DNA of 64,000 nucleotides. It comes from Neoechinorhynchus agilis (lineage: Eukaryota; Acanthocephala). The stretch spans positions 15,934,001-15,998,000 of the forward strand of contig CM121342.1 in the NCBI GenBank assembly GCA_051530055.1. The letters run 5' to 3'. Positions 41,813 through 52,985 of the stretch are shown piece after piece. The stretch's first letter is position 1, and each line of letters begins with the position of its first letter. The notes beneath the pieces are model-generated. The model was not told where the DNA came from and searched no databases. It saw nothing but the letters and a program-made list of their open reading frames with translations. A program made the translations under genes and the position numbers.

Positions 41813-43901
41813 CATATGTATTTATACAAAAGTCGCTAACATTAAATATCTATTGATTGGAGGCTTCTTTGTCTTTTACTTTCGCAAATGGGTCCGTGCT
41901 TTTGTTTGTGAATAGTTGGTTAAATTGAGCGTTATAGCAAGGCTTTTTTTCAGTTGGTAGTCTAGGTCCAAGATTTAAACACCGTGAGAATAGTGCCTGG
42001 AGTGTATTTCCATTGTTCTGTCTTGCTTGATTAAAATTCCTTACTCTGGGTATTAACGGGACAAAATTTGATGGGACTGCGACATAGCGCTTATCAAATC
42101 TTGGCGGAGACGGAAATCCCCTCACGCTATTAGTGAAGAATGGACGATGCGGATCCAGTTGTTGAGGCGCACGAAGTTTTGGTTCTTGAATATTACTTTC
42201 TTCGATATTAGCTTGAGAACTGTTCATCAGGTTTTTGCTATATTGTTCCATTTCTGAAATCCAAACACACGATTTGCTTATGCGATCGAACGTAAAAGAC
42301 TCAGATTCGTACCGATGAAAATGTGCTAGCGTTGTTTTCTGTCCCTAGAATTGAATGAATGGGATTCCCGTCCAAGTCAGCTGACGTGGAGAACAATGAG
42401 AAGTGCGTGATCACATTAAGGTGTGATCACGTGTATGCGTGATCACGGGTCAATTGGCTCCCGGAACGGCATTTTCCTTTTATTCTTGAATGCTAATTCT
42501 GTATCTATGTGTGGCGTTTTCACGGCGGATAATTTTCCTTTTAGGTACGCCGCCCACCGATCTGGTTCAGAAACGCGCATAAAATCACACTTAATATCTT
42601 GAACTACACGGTTATGAGTGAGATGGGACTCATCAATGAGCTTCCTCATCTTACAATATTAAGTTATTTCAAGTGCTTCCGTGAACCAGATCGGTGGGCA
42701 GTTTGCCCAAGGAAAATTATCAGCCGTGAAAAAGGCCACACTTAAAACGCAGAATAAAAGTTACCGGCTGGCCAGACTTCGAAATAATAAAATAATTCAG
42801 TTGGCTTAGAATTAAAAATCAAAAACTGGCAGTGTGTCTCCTGATTCCAGTTTGAGTCAAAGGGTTCAATATTCATTTTCGCCGTAACGCATAGCCAATA
42901 GGGAACGAAATATAACTGAAGGGAGGAAACTCATAGATGAGTCTCGCCTCCTCGGGAGGTATCTGATTATCCAGAGAGATGCAGAAACTAATAACCACGT
43001 ATGGTTCAAGGTATTAAGTGTGATTTTATGCGCATCCCTTCACCAGATCAGTGGGCGGTGTGCCAAAGAATATTATCAGCCGTGAAAAAGACAACACATA
43101 GATACTGAAAAGTCTTTTATTCTTTATTTATGTGTGGCTAATTGATTACTTTTTTATTAAGTGTCGAAGTAACCATGGTTGCATTGCTAATTATTTTCCT
43201 TTCTTTTAATTAAAGAAATAATTTTTAACTTATGAAATATAAATACTGTTATGAAAACTAAACAAATCCAAGCCCGCCAGAAAATTAGTGAGTTTTCTGA
43301 AACCCAGTCTTGATGGCAGTGCGAATGTGATAGCGTCAGCCTATGATTTTCTTGAAATACTCAAATCCGTCAATTGAACGGACGATGTATGTATGCTCTC
43401 AGCTGGTGTTAGGGGAATGTTTACTCAGATGCCTACTAAAGAAGCGATTGAGCTCGCAATTACAATCCTAGAACAAAATGGCGCGTATAACCTAAGCAAA
43501 GTGGAATGGAGACAATAACTATAAAATGTCGATATATGAGGTACCAAGTACACAAACTTTGAGTATGAAGGTGAGAACTGCGACCAGATTGATGGTACCG
43601 TGATGGGTAGTCCACTGCCGCCTGTACTGGCAGAGCTTTATAAGGAGAATTGAGAAAAAGATCATATCGCCACAAAAGCTTGAATAAATATTTGGCTCAG
43701 ATATGTTGATGACACGTTCATCCTGATGAAACGGTCAACATTTTCGAAGGACCAATTCATACAATGGGACGTGGAAATGGAAAAAACATCTTCCTTAGCG
43801 TTTCTGGATCTTCTCATAAGACGACAAAACCCAAGTTATAGGACCACTGTGTATCGAAAAGGGAACATTCCACACGGTGTGGAACCATGGACCTCTGCCC
43901 G
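41813..43901. repeat. 2.1 kb repeat block, copy 2
   Basis: Near-identical to 27626-29755 with the same orientation and internal parts, including the gene-like minus frame (41850-42251), the GTGATCAC cluster and the Penelope reverse-transcriptase remnant. It lacks 41 bp near 42837, and the similarity ends at CTCTGCCC, after which the two flanks are unrelated. Confidence 0.8.
41850..42251 (-). pseudogene. Gene-derived exon fragment in repeat copy 2
   Basis: This is the same 133-residue frame as at 27663-28064 with about ten substitutions, still open, again directly preceded by an acceptor-like GGATTTCAG. Keeping the frame open in both copies may reflect recent duplication rather than selection. 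Confidence 0.45.
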
Positions 43902-43905
43902 GCCA
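43360..43905 (+). pseudogene. Decayed Penelope-like reverse transcriptase, second copy
   Basis: It carries the same remnant as 29215-29760 (GTVMGSPLPPVLAELY, WLRYVDDTFILMK, SLAFLDLLIRR) with the same stops. At 43905 it passes into different sequence that leads to a Penelope-type tail at 43985-44050, so the endonuclease part has been deleted here. Confidence 0.7.
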
Positions 43906-43984
43906 GTATCCTACAAAGTAGCGCGGATCCAAATAATGCTCATTATAGGTTAAAACTCAGGATAAAGCCACCCGTGACTAACAT

Positions 43985-44100
43985 TCTAGACCTGAAGAAG
44001 TCCGACGAGACGGGCGAAATATCGTGAAAGGGCAATAATAAATCAATGTCTATAGTGAAAGGTAAATAATAAGTCAATCTCTTTATCACTAAACAAAATA
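43985..44100 (+). other. Penelope-type 3' tail with hairpin motif
   Basis: CTGAAGAAGTCCGACGAGAC, then GGGCGAAATATCG, forms a five-pair hairpin between CTGAAGA and GAAA, followed by AT-rich sequence with repeats of AATAATAAGTCAATCTC type. Similar bases occur in the foldback element at 25225-25275. Confidence 0.5.
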
Positions 44101-44889
44101 AATGTAAACCTAAATGTAGCAACAAACGCGGCTAAATTTGTGTGATCAGTTAGTATTTGAAATGTTATTTATAAGCACGTTTTATTTAAAAGGAGAAAGA
44201 AGCATAAGTCACCGAAATCGGATTGTGAAGCGGCCACGAAGGAGAAAGCGATTTTTATAGATGCTATAAGTATGCCAAACTCAAAGAAGGATTTGTTGGA
44301 AACGAATTGTGTTCTAAAGACTGCGAATATTCCGACAATTACTAGAGACTTGGTACCACCCTTAAAGGATATTCAGCCTGTAGTACTTTAGGATTCTAAA
44401 ATTACGGTGGAAGGGTATGATATTGTGACTGGGATAAAATGTAACGATAGGAAAAGCGAAAGCGATCCAGTTGAAGTAGCAACCAAGAAAGCTACGACCG
44501 AACAAACGATCGAAGAAACATCTGAACAAGTAGGAACAAGCGCAAAATGCGGAACACTATCAAAATGAATCAACCCTCCGACTCATTTCTGTAATGATAC
44601 GTCTTCTCCACCCCGGCAATCATCCCTCATTGCTCTGAATTCGCCCACCTATCCCAAACTTTCCACCTAACTCTCTAAAAACTGTCCACCAAATTATCTT
44701 AAAACTCCCTACCTTCTTTAATTATTTACGCAAAAAACATTCTCACATAAGACCTTTAGTACGAAAACATCAATACACGCCTACAACTCATGCCTACCGC
44801 AAAACCAACCTTCCTCAACAAACACTGACACAGGCCTCCAGCAACAATCACTATTATAAAATTTCATCAAAATGCGGACCTTTCCTCTC
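44101..44889. other. Segment between repeats, weak LINE-like sequence
   Basis: From about 44570 the sequence becomes pyrimidine-rich (CTCCACCCCGGCAATCATCC and similar) and probably belongs to the 5' part of the LINE family X copy that follows. No motif is recognised. 44101-44570 holds nothing clear. Confidence 0.3.
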
Positions 44890-46741
44890 AGCTATGCCCG
44901 AACTTTCAACATTATCCAAATTAGACCTTCAGAAACACTACATTCACCACCTTAATATTGTGTGTCGACAACTCATGCCTGAATCCTTTTTCTCTTTCCT
45001 TTCCCCCTTCCAGATCTACATCACCGTTCTCAGCCTCTACAGCCTCACCTCCCATGATTTCCACGTATGATATCCTGATGCTTCTTCGGAAACTACCACG
45101 CAAATCATCCCGTAATTCTCCCATTTCCAACTGGGCTCTGCGCTTTATCATTCCAGATTTAATTGATGCACCTACCCATATAATAGAGCAAAGTTTCAAA
45201 CCCGAAATCTTCCTTAATTGCTTTAAAACAGCTCAGGTAACTTACTCCCGAAAGCAGATAGATTTATTTATATCCATCTCAAGTTTCCGACCCACCTCTA
45301 TCTTACCTTCCTTATCTAAAATCCTAGAGAGATGCTTTAAAGCACACCTTTTGCAAATCTTCAATCGAAAGATTTCACCCATTAAATTCGGTCTTGCATG
45401 GACGTCCTTCTTTGCATCTACGATTCTCTTCTCCATAACCTCGACGCACAACCTTTATTCATCTCTCGACTCATTCAAGTCGACATTCATAAAGCTTTTG
45501 ATTCCGTCGATCACAATCTTGTCCTTGGCACATGCTCTAAATTTGGTCTTGCTGCCTGGCAATTCAAATGGTTGAATTCCTTCCTAAACAATATATCACA
45601 ATTTATCGAAATATGGAGCATCGCCTCGAACACCTTAGCAATCAACAAGGGAGTTCACCAAGGAACTGTTTACTCCCCATTCTTTTGAAAATTTTCCTGA
45701 ACGATCTTATTCCATCTTCTTCTTATTCTAAATACTTCTTGTATGCTGATGATATAAACACGTTTTGTTTATGTAAAAAATGCAGGATCCACACACTTGT
45801 CAGCATCTATCTTTGCTAAACGGTGTATGGATGACGGATGTTAAAGGCAAGGGAGGTGGGACTGGATTTTGAAGGGGTGTTGATGTGGGATCGGAGGCTT
45901 TGTAAAGGAGATGACACATTAGGAGTCTTTAATTGTTCTCCTGTTATTAAGGAAAGATTGGGCTTGGTTGAAATCATTACGCATGCGCCGGCTCTCCTCT
46001 TCTTAAACGCCTCCGAGTCCTTGGATTATTATTCAAAGATCTTAAGTACTTCTATATGTCCGCCATCTACCAACGGTCACCTACGCATATCCAACCTTCT
46101 GCAATTTTTCTTCTAAACTATTCAAAAAACTTAATACATTTCATAAGCGGTGCGCTCTAATCTGCCCTTCCGAACTCGTGCCCTTAGAAAAACACCTCTC
46201 TCTAATATTTGAAAAGCATTCAAAGCGCCTTCATTCTCTTCCGATTCAATTTCTACCACACATTTCTCCTTTTACTCACACTTACAACATTCGCATCGCC
46301 CCAACATTTTCCATCCTTCAGTTCCTCGCACAAATCTGTACCTCCGCTCTTTCTTCCCCACTGCTCAATCCTCCAAATGCCAATTGATTCGGAGGAAAGA
46401 ACGGAACACAGCAACAACTAACAATTAACCAACCAAAATTAGCTCCCTATACCGGCGCTCCTTTTTCAATACTGCACAATCTTCGCGAATACCATGACAG
46501 AAAATGAGCGGGAGGAAAGGCCGACCTCACTAACTCGCCCTTCCCCGCCCGCCCGGATATACCAACCCGAACGGACTTCCTCCGAGTGGATCTTCCCACC
46601 CTACCAAAACAGTAATATACTCAATAATCAACATCCGCATTCTTTGAACAACTCTGAACTCGAGCGCTTACGAGGACCCAAAGGTATATGGGTCATATTC
46701 TTTGTATTTCAACAAATAAACGTGTTATTATTATCTTTGGC
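44890..46741 (+). pseudogene. LINE family X, reverse transcriptase to 3' end
   Basis: The reverse transcriptase of a Jockey/CR1-type LINE is spread over several frames: IIPDLIDAPTHIIEQSFK and ILPSLSKILERCFKAHLLQ (44958-45400), VDIHKAFDSVDHNLVLGTCS and INKGVHQGTVYSPF (45398-45688), the catalytic YADD (KYFLYADDINTF, about 45735), and a C-terminal region LEKHLSLIFEKHSKRLHSLP (46178-46387). The 3' end is CCCAAAGGTATATGGGTCAT ... AAACGTG then TTATTATTATC, a short trinucleotide tail rather than poly(A). Frameshifts make it inactive. Confidence 0.75.
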
Positions 46742-46745
46742 AAGT

Positions 46746-47215
46746 TGACTTTGGTCGATTAGTCGATTTTGGTTGGTTAATTTGTAGTTGTCGTTTTCCG
46801 TTCTTTCATCCGAATCATTTCGGATTTGAAGGACTGAGCAGTGGGGAAGAAAGAGCGGAGTTAGAGATTTGTGCGAGGAACTGAAGGATGAAAAATGTTG
46901 GGGCGACGAGTGTTGTAAGTGTGAGTAAAAGGAGAAATGTGTCTTAGAAATTGAGGAGGAAGAGATTGAAGGCGCTTTGGATGCTTTTGAAAGATTAGAG
47001 AGAGGTGTTTTTCTAAGGGCAGGAGTTCGGAGGAGCAGATTAGAGTGCACCTCTTGTGAAATGTATTAAGTTTTTGGAAAGGCAAGAAGAAAAATTGCGG
47101 AAGGTTGGATATGCGCGTAGGTGATCGTTGGTAGGATGGCGGACATATAAAAGTACTTAAGGTCATTGAATGAGAATCCAAGGAATTGGAGGCAGCATGT
47201 ATTTGTTAGGCTTTC
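46746..47215 (-). pseudogene. LINE family X fragment, inverted
   Basis: This is the minus-strand equivalent of 46120-46440 (HISPFTHTYNTR, LEKHLSLIFQKHPKRLQSLP), directly abutting the 3' end of the plus copy, so the two form a tail-to-tail inverted pair with related sequence. It lacks the 3' tail. Confidence 0.65.
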
Positions 47216-47893
47216 CTCAAAATAGTTTTTCGAAAGGCAGAATGGAAGCGAAGCAATTCGTACATTTAATGGATGCAGTAATGGGGCACTACTGCCTGAT
47301 GTGAGCCGTGCAACGTTGGCACTTACACTTGCATGATGAAGCATGATGACACCAGCGGCTACATCTTTAAAAAATAGTCGTGTTCGAGTCATACATGGTT
47401 TCCCGTAGTATCGAAAAGATAACCCATTGACATTTTATTCCTCTACCCTAGCCTCACTTGAATTCCGCAATGTCAAGAGTCGCAGAGCATAAAATTGCAT
47501 AGAACTGTTGGGAGTTGGGACGAGCCAGGTAGTTAATTGGTTGCAACCCACATTCGTGAGAGATGCCCTTAAAATCCTCTTCGGTAAGTTTCAGTGGAGA
47601 ATTGAATGTGAAAAATGTCACTCTTCATGATAACTTTAATTTAATATCACGAAGCATTTTAAAAACAGATATAATTGCCAGCTTTGTTAGAAAACTTGTT
47701 TTTGTAATAATAACGATTTTTCCTTTTCCTTTGTTGCTTAAAAATTCAGAGAAAAAAATCTTTGATAGAGAAAGGAACTTTTATTGGTGTCTAACTCTTT
47801 GTTTGGACTTTTAACTACATAATCTTCTTTCCTTTTTGGCTGAGCAACCGAGACACTAATTACTATCACACAGGGGAGGGGAAACATTCTCAC
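47216..47893. other. Gap, nothing recognised
   Basis: A minus-strand frame at 47066-47392 is mostly the LINE fragment; the remainder has no recognised gene or repeat. Confidence 0.35.
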
Positions 47894-47897
47894 TTAC

Positions 47898-48091
47898 CTG
47901 AAGATCCGCAGACCTATCTGTTGGTTTAGGAATCCTGAATTCCTGGACATTGTTTTCAATAATAGGTTGGCGCGAGATTTAAGACACTGGTGCGATTCAG
48001 GTAATCCATAGCACGTGCACCGAAACATGCATAAAAGGCATTTTATTGAACCAAACGTGTTTAGAACCCCATTTACGTCACTGAAACTCAT
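47898..48091 (-). CDS. Possible first exon of a divergent gene
   Basis: An ATG-initiated frame (MSFSDVNGVLNTFG ..., 64 codons) ends in a perfect donor, CTTCAG|GTAAGTGAG. It is divergent from the plus-strand gene at 48112 with only 20 bp between the two ATGs. No family is recognised, and I cannot identify the next exon in the LINE debris below. The call rests only on the ATG and the donor. Confidence 0.3.
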
Positions 48092-48111
48092 TGTTACTGT
48101 TGGAATTAAAA

Positions 48112-48498
48112 ATGAGCATCTATAATAATCCGAGAGACGAAATCGTCCACACGCTTCAGAGGACTGCGAACGTCGCATACCGACTTTTCGTTCGTCAAAT
48201 CCCACAAGATGAACTTATCGAGATTTTTAGGCCTTCCAATCTGGAAATATTTAAACGCGTGGTAGTAACACATTTAAAGACTCGAATGGAGGCATTATGC
48301 CGCAGATACACTAACCTCACTCTGAGAAAGGTTGCCGTTGAAATACGGATGAAGATGGGAAGAGGTATGTATGTAGCAAGGCAGACGCTCAGCCGAGGAG
48401 CAGGTCAATTGAGCAGAGGCCGATTCGAGGACGACCTTATCGTGATCGAATGCATGGCATGGGTGAGTGAACCAGTGGTTCGAAATGGAGTGCACTGA
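48112..48498 (+). CDS. Unrecognised small basic protein
   Basis: The frame opens at MSIYNNPRDEIVHTLQ and gives 128 residues with no intron. It is Arg-rich and helical in pattern: VHTLQRTANVAYRLFVRQI, FKRVVVTHLKTRMEALCRR, then RKVAVEIRMKMGRGMYVA, ending WVSEPVVRNGVH. There is no signal peptide or membrane segment. The regular spacing of basic and hydrophobic residues looks like a real protein that might bind nucleic acid, but I recognise no family. It lies between LINE debris and MRPL28. Confidence 0.45.
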   Translation: MSIYNNPRDEIVHTLQRTANVAYRLFVRQIPQDELIEIFRPSNLEIFKRVVVTHLKTRMEALCRRYTNLTLRKVAVEIRMKMGRGMYVARQTLSRGAGQLSRGRFEDDLIVIECMAWVSEPVVRNGVH

Positions 48499-48888
48499 AT
48501 AACCAAAATAAGAATCAAGTAAATTATGGAGCGTCCATAATCTCTGAGCAAAAGACCAGTTAGGAGCAATCCTGTTGAAATCATTCCTATCTAAGTTTTG
48601 CGATTTACCCACCTTGAACAGAAGATCGAACGTGTTTTAAAATCGAATTATCGACCATTAAAATCAGGGATTTTATCCTTTCAGAGTTTTTCTCATCGAT
48701 GAACACGAACAGGGAATGAGTCATATTTTGCTAAGAATTTATGAGCCCGAATCGTAAAATTGTTTGCTTAACAATTGCTCACTGTTAAAAGAGGACCAAC
48801 ATTTATTGAGCAGCATGCTTAGTTTTGTTTGATAGAATTCTTAATCTAAATGTCATGTGTAAAAGTGCCAACAGCGTCCATGAAATGC

Positions 48889-50149
48889 TCACTCAATTTC
48901 ACTAAATTCGACTCCACTGTTGTGAGCATTGACAATCGATTCCTCCAATTCTTTTTCATATACTTTCCTTAAAGGAACTACATTTTTCTCAATGGCATCT
49001 CGCTCCATTCCTTCCATTTTCTTACACGCTTCCTCTAGTGTTAATCCCATCCACTCAATAGCCTCTTCATCCTTCACATAAACACATAATATTCACTAGT
49101 AATTCATTTATAAAATAGTACTTACATCTTCCTTGAATTTTTTATACTTTTCAAAAAGAAAAAGTTCCTTTTCATTGAGCTTATGTTTATTTCGACTCAT
49201 GTTGTTAAGACACCGTAAACGATCATCTCATTGTGACCCCCTGATGAGTAGATCGCATCATAACATTTCCTTTTTTAACTCGATGCCGAATTTCGAGTAT
49301 AAATCAAACGGTTGGGTCTATGTTAAATATTGGGGAGACAATCAGACTGTGAAGCATAAATGAATCACAGAATTCGTGATTGAAAAAAATCCTATTTAAC
49401 GTCGAAACTTTAAAGTTGATAAGGCATCAAAAATTAGCACCTCGAAGGTAAATAGAAATTACAGGCGCCGAAGATTTTAGTGGAATTGAAAAAAGTTTAA
49501 ATGCCCAGAATTAAAGGAACAAAACATAAGAGTTGTGTTTGAATTTTCATTGAACAGATAGAATCAAATAAAGTTGGTTACCTAAGCAAAATTGTACGCT
49601 TTTAAGTTTCAAATACATACCATAAGGATATACTCGTCAAATCCTTGGCACTTCTCAATTTGACTAATCGTTGTTCTTGTCATCATAATAGCAAACCGTT
49701 TATCGAGCAATCTACTCTTCATGATCAACTTCATCAAACTTGGATTCCATATCATTGAGTGCCTGTATTCATTGCTGTTAGAAGTGCTTATCAGTTTCCA
49801 AATCAACAAACGGCGGGAAATCAGGATTTTTGGTTAAGTAATAACCTGCAACGACCCCTTCTCCTCCCCACAATCCCTTATCGGCTTCAACCGGATACAT
49901 GATTGGAATAGGAAGAGTTGGGACTTTCCTTCGAATTCCAGTTTCATGGTTCACAATATATTTGAACGGGGAACGACGCTCGTGAACAAAGTCGCCGTTT
50001 TTCCATTTGACGTTCATCTCGACCCAGTGCTTCTTATATGCTTCAGGCAGCTTACTCAATTTGTTACTAGGATGAAATACAGTAGCGTCCGCTTCCTCGC
50101 GTCCTCGAATTGGCCGAATCAGCTTTGGTCGGGGTACGAGCAGTTTCAT
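48889..50149 (-). CDS. MRPL28: Mitochondrial ribosomal protein bL28m
   Basis: Exons on the minus strand: 50149-49812, 49774-49621, 49317-49126 and 49071-48889. Family landmarks match MRPL28 in order: LPEAYKKHWVE, PIPIMYPVEADKGLWGGEG, IWNPSLMK ... LLDKRF, FDEYIL, DLYSKFGIELKKEML, YKKFKE, WMGLTLEEACKK and VPLRKVYEKEL. The introns are 37 nt (GTTTGT...AACAG), 303 nt (GTATGT...ACATAG) and 54 nt (GTAAGT...GTGAAG). Within the third exon two in-frame TGA codons lie at 49258-49260 and 49228-49230; homology continues in the same frame on both sides, but no GT-AG pair removes them. So either an unusual intron lies there or the copy is damaged. The product is part of the large subunit of the mitochondrial ribosome. 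Confidence 0.8.
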
Positions 50150-50327
50150 CTAAAAATCGAGCTAAGCAGGTCGCAGTTAAAAGGCTAGGATGTTCCTATT
50201 TTCAAATAAGTGACTTTTAGCTTCAGCCAGTTGGATATTTTCGTATAAGCGGCAATAAATCCGTCATAAAAGCGTTCCTCCCGCGGCGATCCATCCGTAG
50301 CTCAAAACAATAAAAAAAACTTCTGTA

Positions 50328-50699
50328 TTAAGAACGCTCGGACACGAGTGGAGAAATCATGATTACGCCGTCGCCTCTCACAAAAAGCATTGCAATATTC
50401 CGTTTAGTTGTCTTAAGACTTCCTTCGAAGAGATCACTGTCGATGTCCACAGAGGTAACTGTCTCCTCGCAATCGCTCAAAATCATGTTTAAATGAAGAT
50501 CAAATGCGTGCAATTTTCCTCTGAGCTCGCGATTGTTTCGCATTTTAACGAGAACAAACATGTCGATGCTTATTCTAAGAAGGTCAATTGGTTGAGTGAT
50601 TCCTAACTGCATCTACTTTATTGAAAAGAAAAGTGAACGGACAGCATATGCACTAAAATATAATTTTACCTGAGCATCGTACTTATCCGCCGTTGCCAT
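50328..50699 (-). CDS. LSM3: U6 snRNA-associated Sm-like protein LSm3
   Basis: Exon 1 (50699-50670) encodes [11 protein letters not shown] 57-nt intron (GTAAAA...AAGTAG) separates it from exon 2 (50612-50328). The 104-residue protein is a clear LSm3: PIDLLRIS start, Sm1 motif [20 protein letters not shown] with NMIL, and Sm2 motif [14 protein letters not shown]. LSm3 is in the LSm2-8 ring that binds the U6 snRNA 3' end in splicing and the LSm1-7 ring that promotes mRNA decapping. It lies upstream of MRPL28 on the same strand, about 180 bp away. Confidence 0.93.
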
Positions 50700-50929
50700 C
50701 CGAGTAAAGTTTTTCAAAAACAAAAACCCGAATTCTTAACCACAAGACAAATTCTTTCACCGCATCACTTTCCTTTGATCGCATTTATGCCGAAATTAAA
50801 CCAAAAATGGAATTCAAACAATGAAGTCTTGACACGAAGTCAAAATTAAAGGGTTAATCTCGTGATGATAAGAAAAGATCTTAGTACACAGACTCAAATG
50901 GGTTAAAGCGAAAAAAAACGGACTCATGT

Positions 50930-51130
50930 TTGACAGAGATACTCGGGTCGTTTGTTACCGCGGAGCAGAACCTGGTCAATCAATTGTCTAAGAGATTGAG
51001 ACGAATTGCTGGCGATCCGAGGGCAGGAGCATTCATCCTGCAAATCATAGCCAACGGAGGAACGCTGCATCCGTCCTTTCGACCGTATAAATCAGGACAA
51101 CAGCTGAGTGATCCAGGGCGATGCCGTGAA
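50930..51130 (+). pseudogene. Family R LINE tail
   Basis: The frame LVNQLSKRLRRIAGDPRAG, AFILQ then a shift to the SVLST end parallels LLKDLGKRIYAATGKPRST at 32248 and the minus copy at 32745-33010, to which its DNA is clearly related (ACCGCGGAGC, GAGGGCAGGAGCATTCATCC). It is a 5'-truncated, inactive copy 230 bp upstream of LSm3, in the divergent direction. Confidence 0.6.
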
Positions 51131-51320
51131 TGGTGATAAGATTTGGTCGAGATAAAAATAGATGGAATTCTCAATTCCACAGGTTATTTAATAAAAATGA
51201 AGAACTCACTATATTTTATAAAATCGAATCTTTTCTCTTGCCAAAAAATAAATATTGTATTCTGGATTTAAAAAAGCGAGGGAAACGCAAATAGCAATCT
51301 TTTCTGTTGTCGGTATGTGA

Positions 51321-51372
51321 GGTACCGGGTTATATGATTAGAATTACTGTTTGGATCTTCATCCGGTAATTC
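51321..51372. repeat. Dispersed TACCGG-ended repeat, copy 3
   Basis: It reads GGTACCGGGTTATATGATTA, GAATTACTGTTTGGATCTTC, ATCCGGTAAT, and corresponds to the copies at 24237 and 26063. Confidence 0.5.
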
Positions 51373-52265
51373 TCTAAGCCACAACCTAAAATGCAACTTC
51401 TACCATCCAATTTATTCATTCCTTCCATAAAAGCTTAGCACCCACTTACGTCATTCTTTGTGGAATAACCTTCAATCTGAGACCCCTTTGCCTTCCCATA
51501 TCTTTATGAAGTATCTCCTCACTCCTAAAATCCACTCAGTCTCCCCTCTCAATCCTAATTCTTATGAATCGTATCTTCTAATTTGCTAAATTCTACAATG
51601 TTTAACATTTTCGACTTGATTTCCAATTATCGAATTTTCACTAATTAGGTGGAAGCTACAACGAACTCAACGGATCGTAATAATTTTATTTCGACTTTTA
51701 TGAACGTTATTGTTATTGTCGGTCCAATGTATATATTCCGACTGATTGAATCAGAGTCATTTTATCAATTCAATCTAAAATTTCATAAGAATTTGTCACA
51801 ACACACACCACATGATTGTTCGTTTTGACTCGGGAACCAGGGATCGTCAATCCGTAGGCGGAGACCCGCCTAAATACATTCGTCTCTAATGATCCCTCCA
51901 CCCGAATGCAATCCTTTACGAACATTTTAGATTTTAAAGGACATAGGGATAGAATATAGTAACCATTGATGGAATCTGAGATGATCGGATTGCATCGGCA
52001 AGGTCTTATAGTCAATTTCGGGCCCCGTGCGAAGAAAAAGCTGCTGGGGATTTACCTAGTTTTGCGTGTGTTAAAACAAATCAAGTATCTCATCTTAAAA
52101 CCACAAAATTTACCGCTTTCAGTCGTAAATAAGTTGAATCAGCAGACGATTTTTTAACTTGCACTTAAATGTCATATTACTTCGATCTCCTTTTACTATG
52201 ACTAAAATGCGTTTTTACGGACGATTACATATTAGCAAAATGTTTGATTTTTTCTACTTAAAAAT
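51373..52265. other. Region with one unsupported open frame
   Basis: A minus-strand frame of 81 residues at 51770-52015 (VEGSLETNVFRRVSAYGLTI, SYEIL) has a protein-like composition but no recognised family or clear splice sites; it may be an exon of an unknown gene. The rest is AT-rich with nothing seen. Confidence 0.25.
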
Positions 52266-52463
52266 AGATGCAGTCAAATCCGGTTAATTGGAGTACCGGG
52301 TAATCGGACCAGCCGACTATTAGGACGAAATTCCAACGAATCGAAATACAAGTATTTAGATGAGCGTAATAAGAGACATGTTCTTGTAATCAGATCAGCG
52401 GATTATTAGGACCAAAACGATCGCGTCCCGATGTGGTCCGATTAACCCCAGAATCAACTGTAT
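52266..52463. mobile_element. Tc1/pogo-like MITE
   Basis: The ends are inverted: CAGTCAAATCCGGTTAATTG on the left, and CAGTTGATTCTGGGGTTAAT read from the right on the other strand, each with a following GG-ACC segment. The element is about 198 bp with no open frame. CAGT ends with GGTTAAT-like arms are the form of pogo/Tigger-type elements, which insert at TA. Confidence 0.55.
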
Positions 52464-52839
52464 TGCTAACATCAACGTGAACTTCTTAAAAAAGATTTTT
52501 AAGTAATAAAGTTTCATACTTTAAGAGAAGATTATCTATAAACACGTTTTGTCGAAATACAATGTTCGTTCTGTATTTTCTAGCATTTCTTTTGATTGAA
52601 TACTTCATCATCCGCAGCACATTCAATCAGGGCGCGAAATCATGGCCGCACCATGGGTAAAGCACCACTTAGAGTGCCATAGCGATGGAGAAGTAAAACT
52701 CTCGACGCGAGTTAGGTTTGTACTTAAGGATCCAGTGGGCACAATTTATATCCCGAACTTTTGGAAGGGGATGGCGTTTCCGCAGATACTGTGAGTTAGA
52801 GAGTTTTGGACAACAACTCGAGAAAACCCATAACTGCTA

Positions 52840-52985
52840 AAAAAAGCAGGACGAACTTTCCTCTTCGATGTCTCCACTTTAAAGCACACTTCACAACTCC
52901 ACGTTCCTTTGTAGATTCCTGAAGAAGCTATAAGACGGTATAAGCTAGGAAATAAAGATTTTTCTTTATCACTACAACAGTCCAA
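52840..52985 (+). repeat. Diverged Penelope 3' tail
   Basis: TTTGTAGATTCCTGAAGAAG, CTATAAGACGGTATAAGCTAGG follows the tail after the 33483-36229 element (ATTGTAGATTACACCCTGAA, GAAGCCGTTGG, CGAAAGCTAGG). No coding part of the element remains upstream. Confidence 0.45.
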
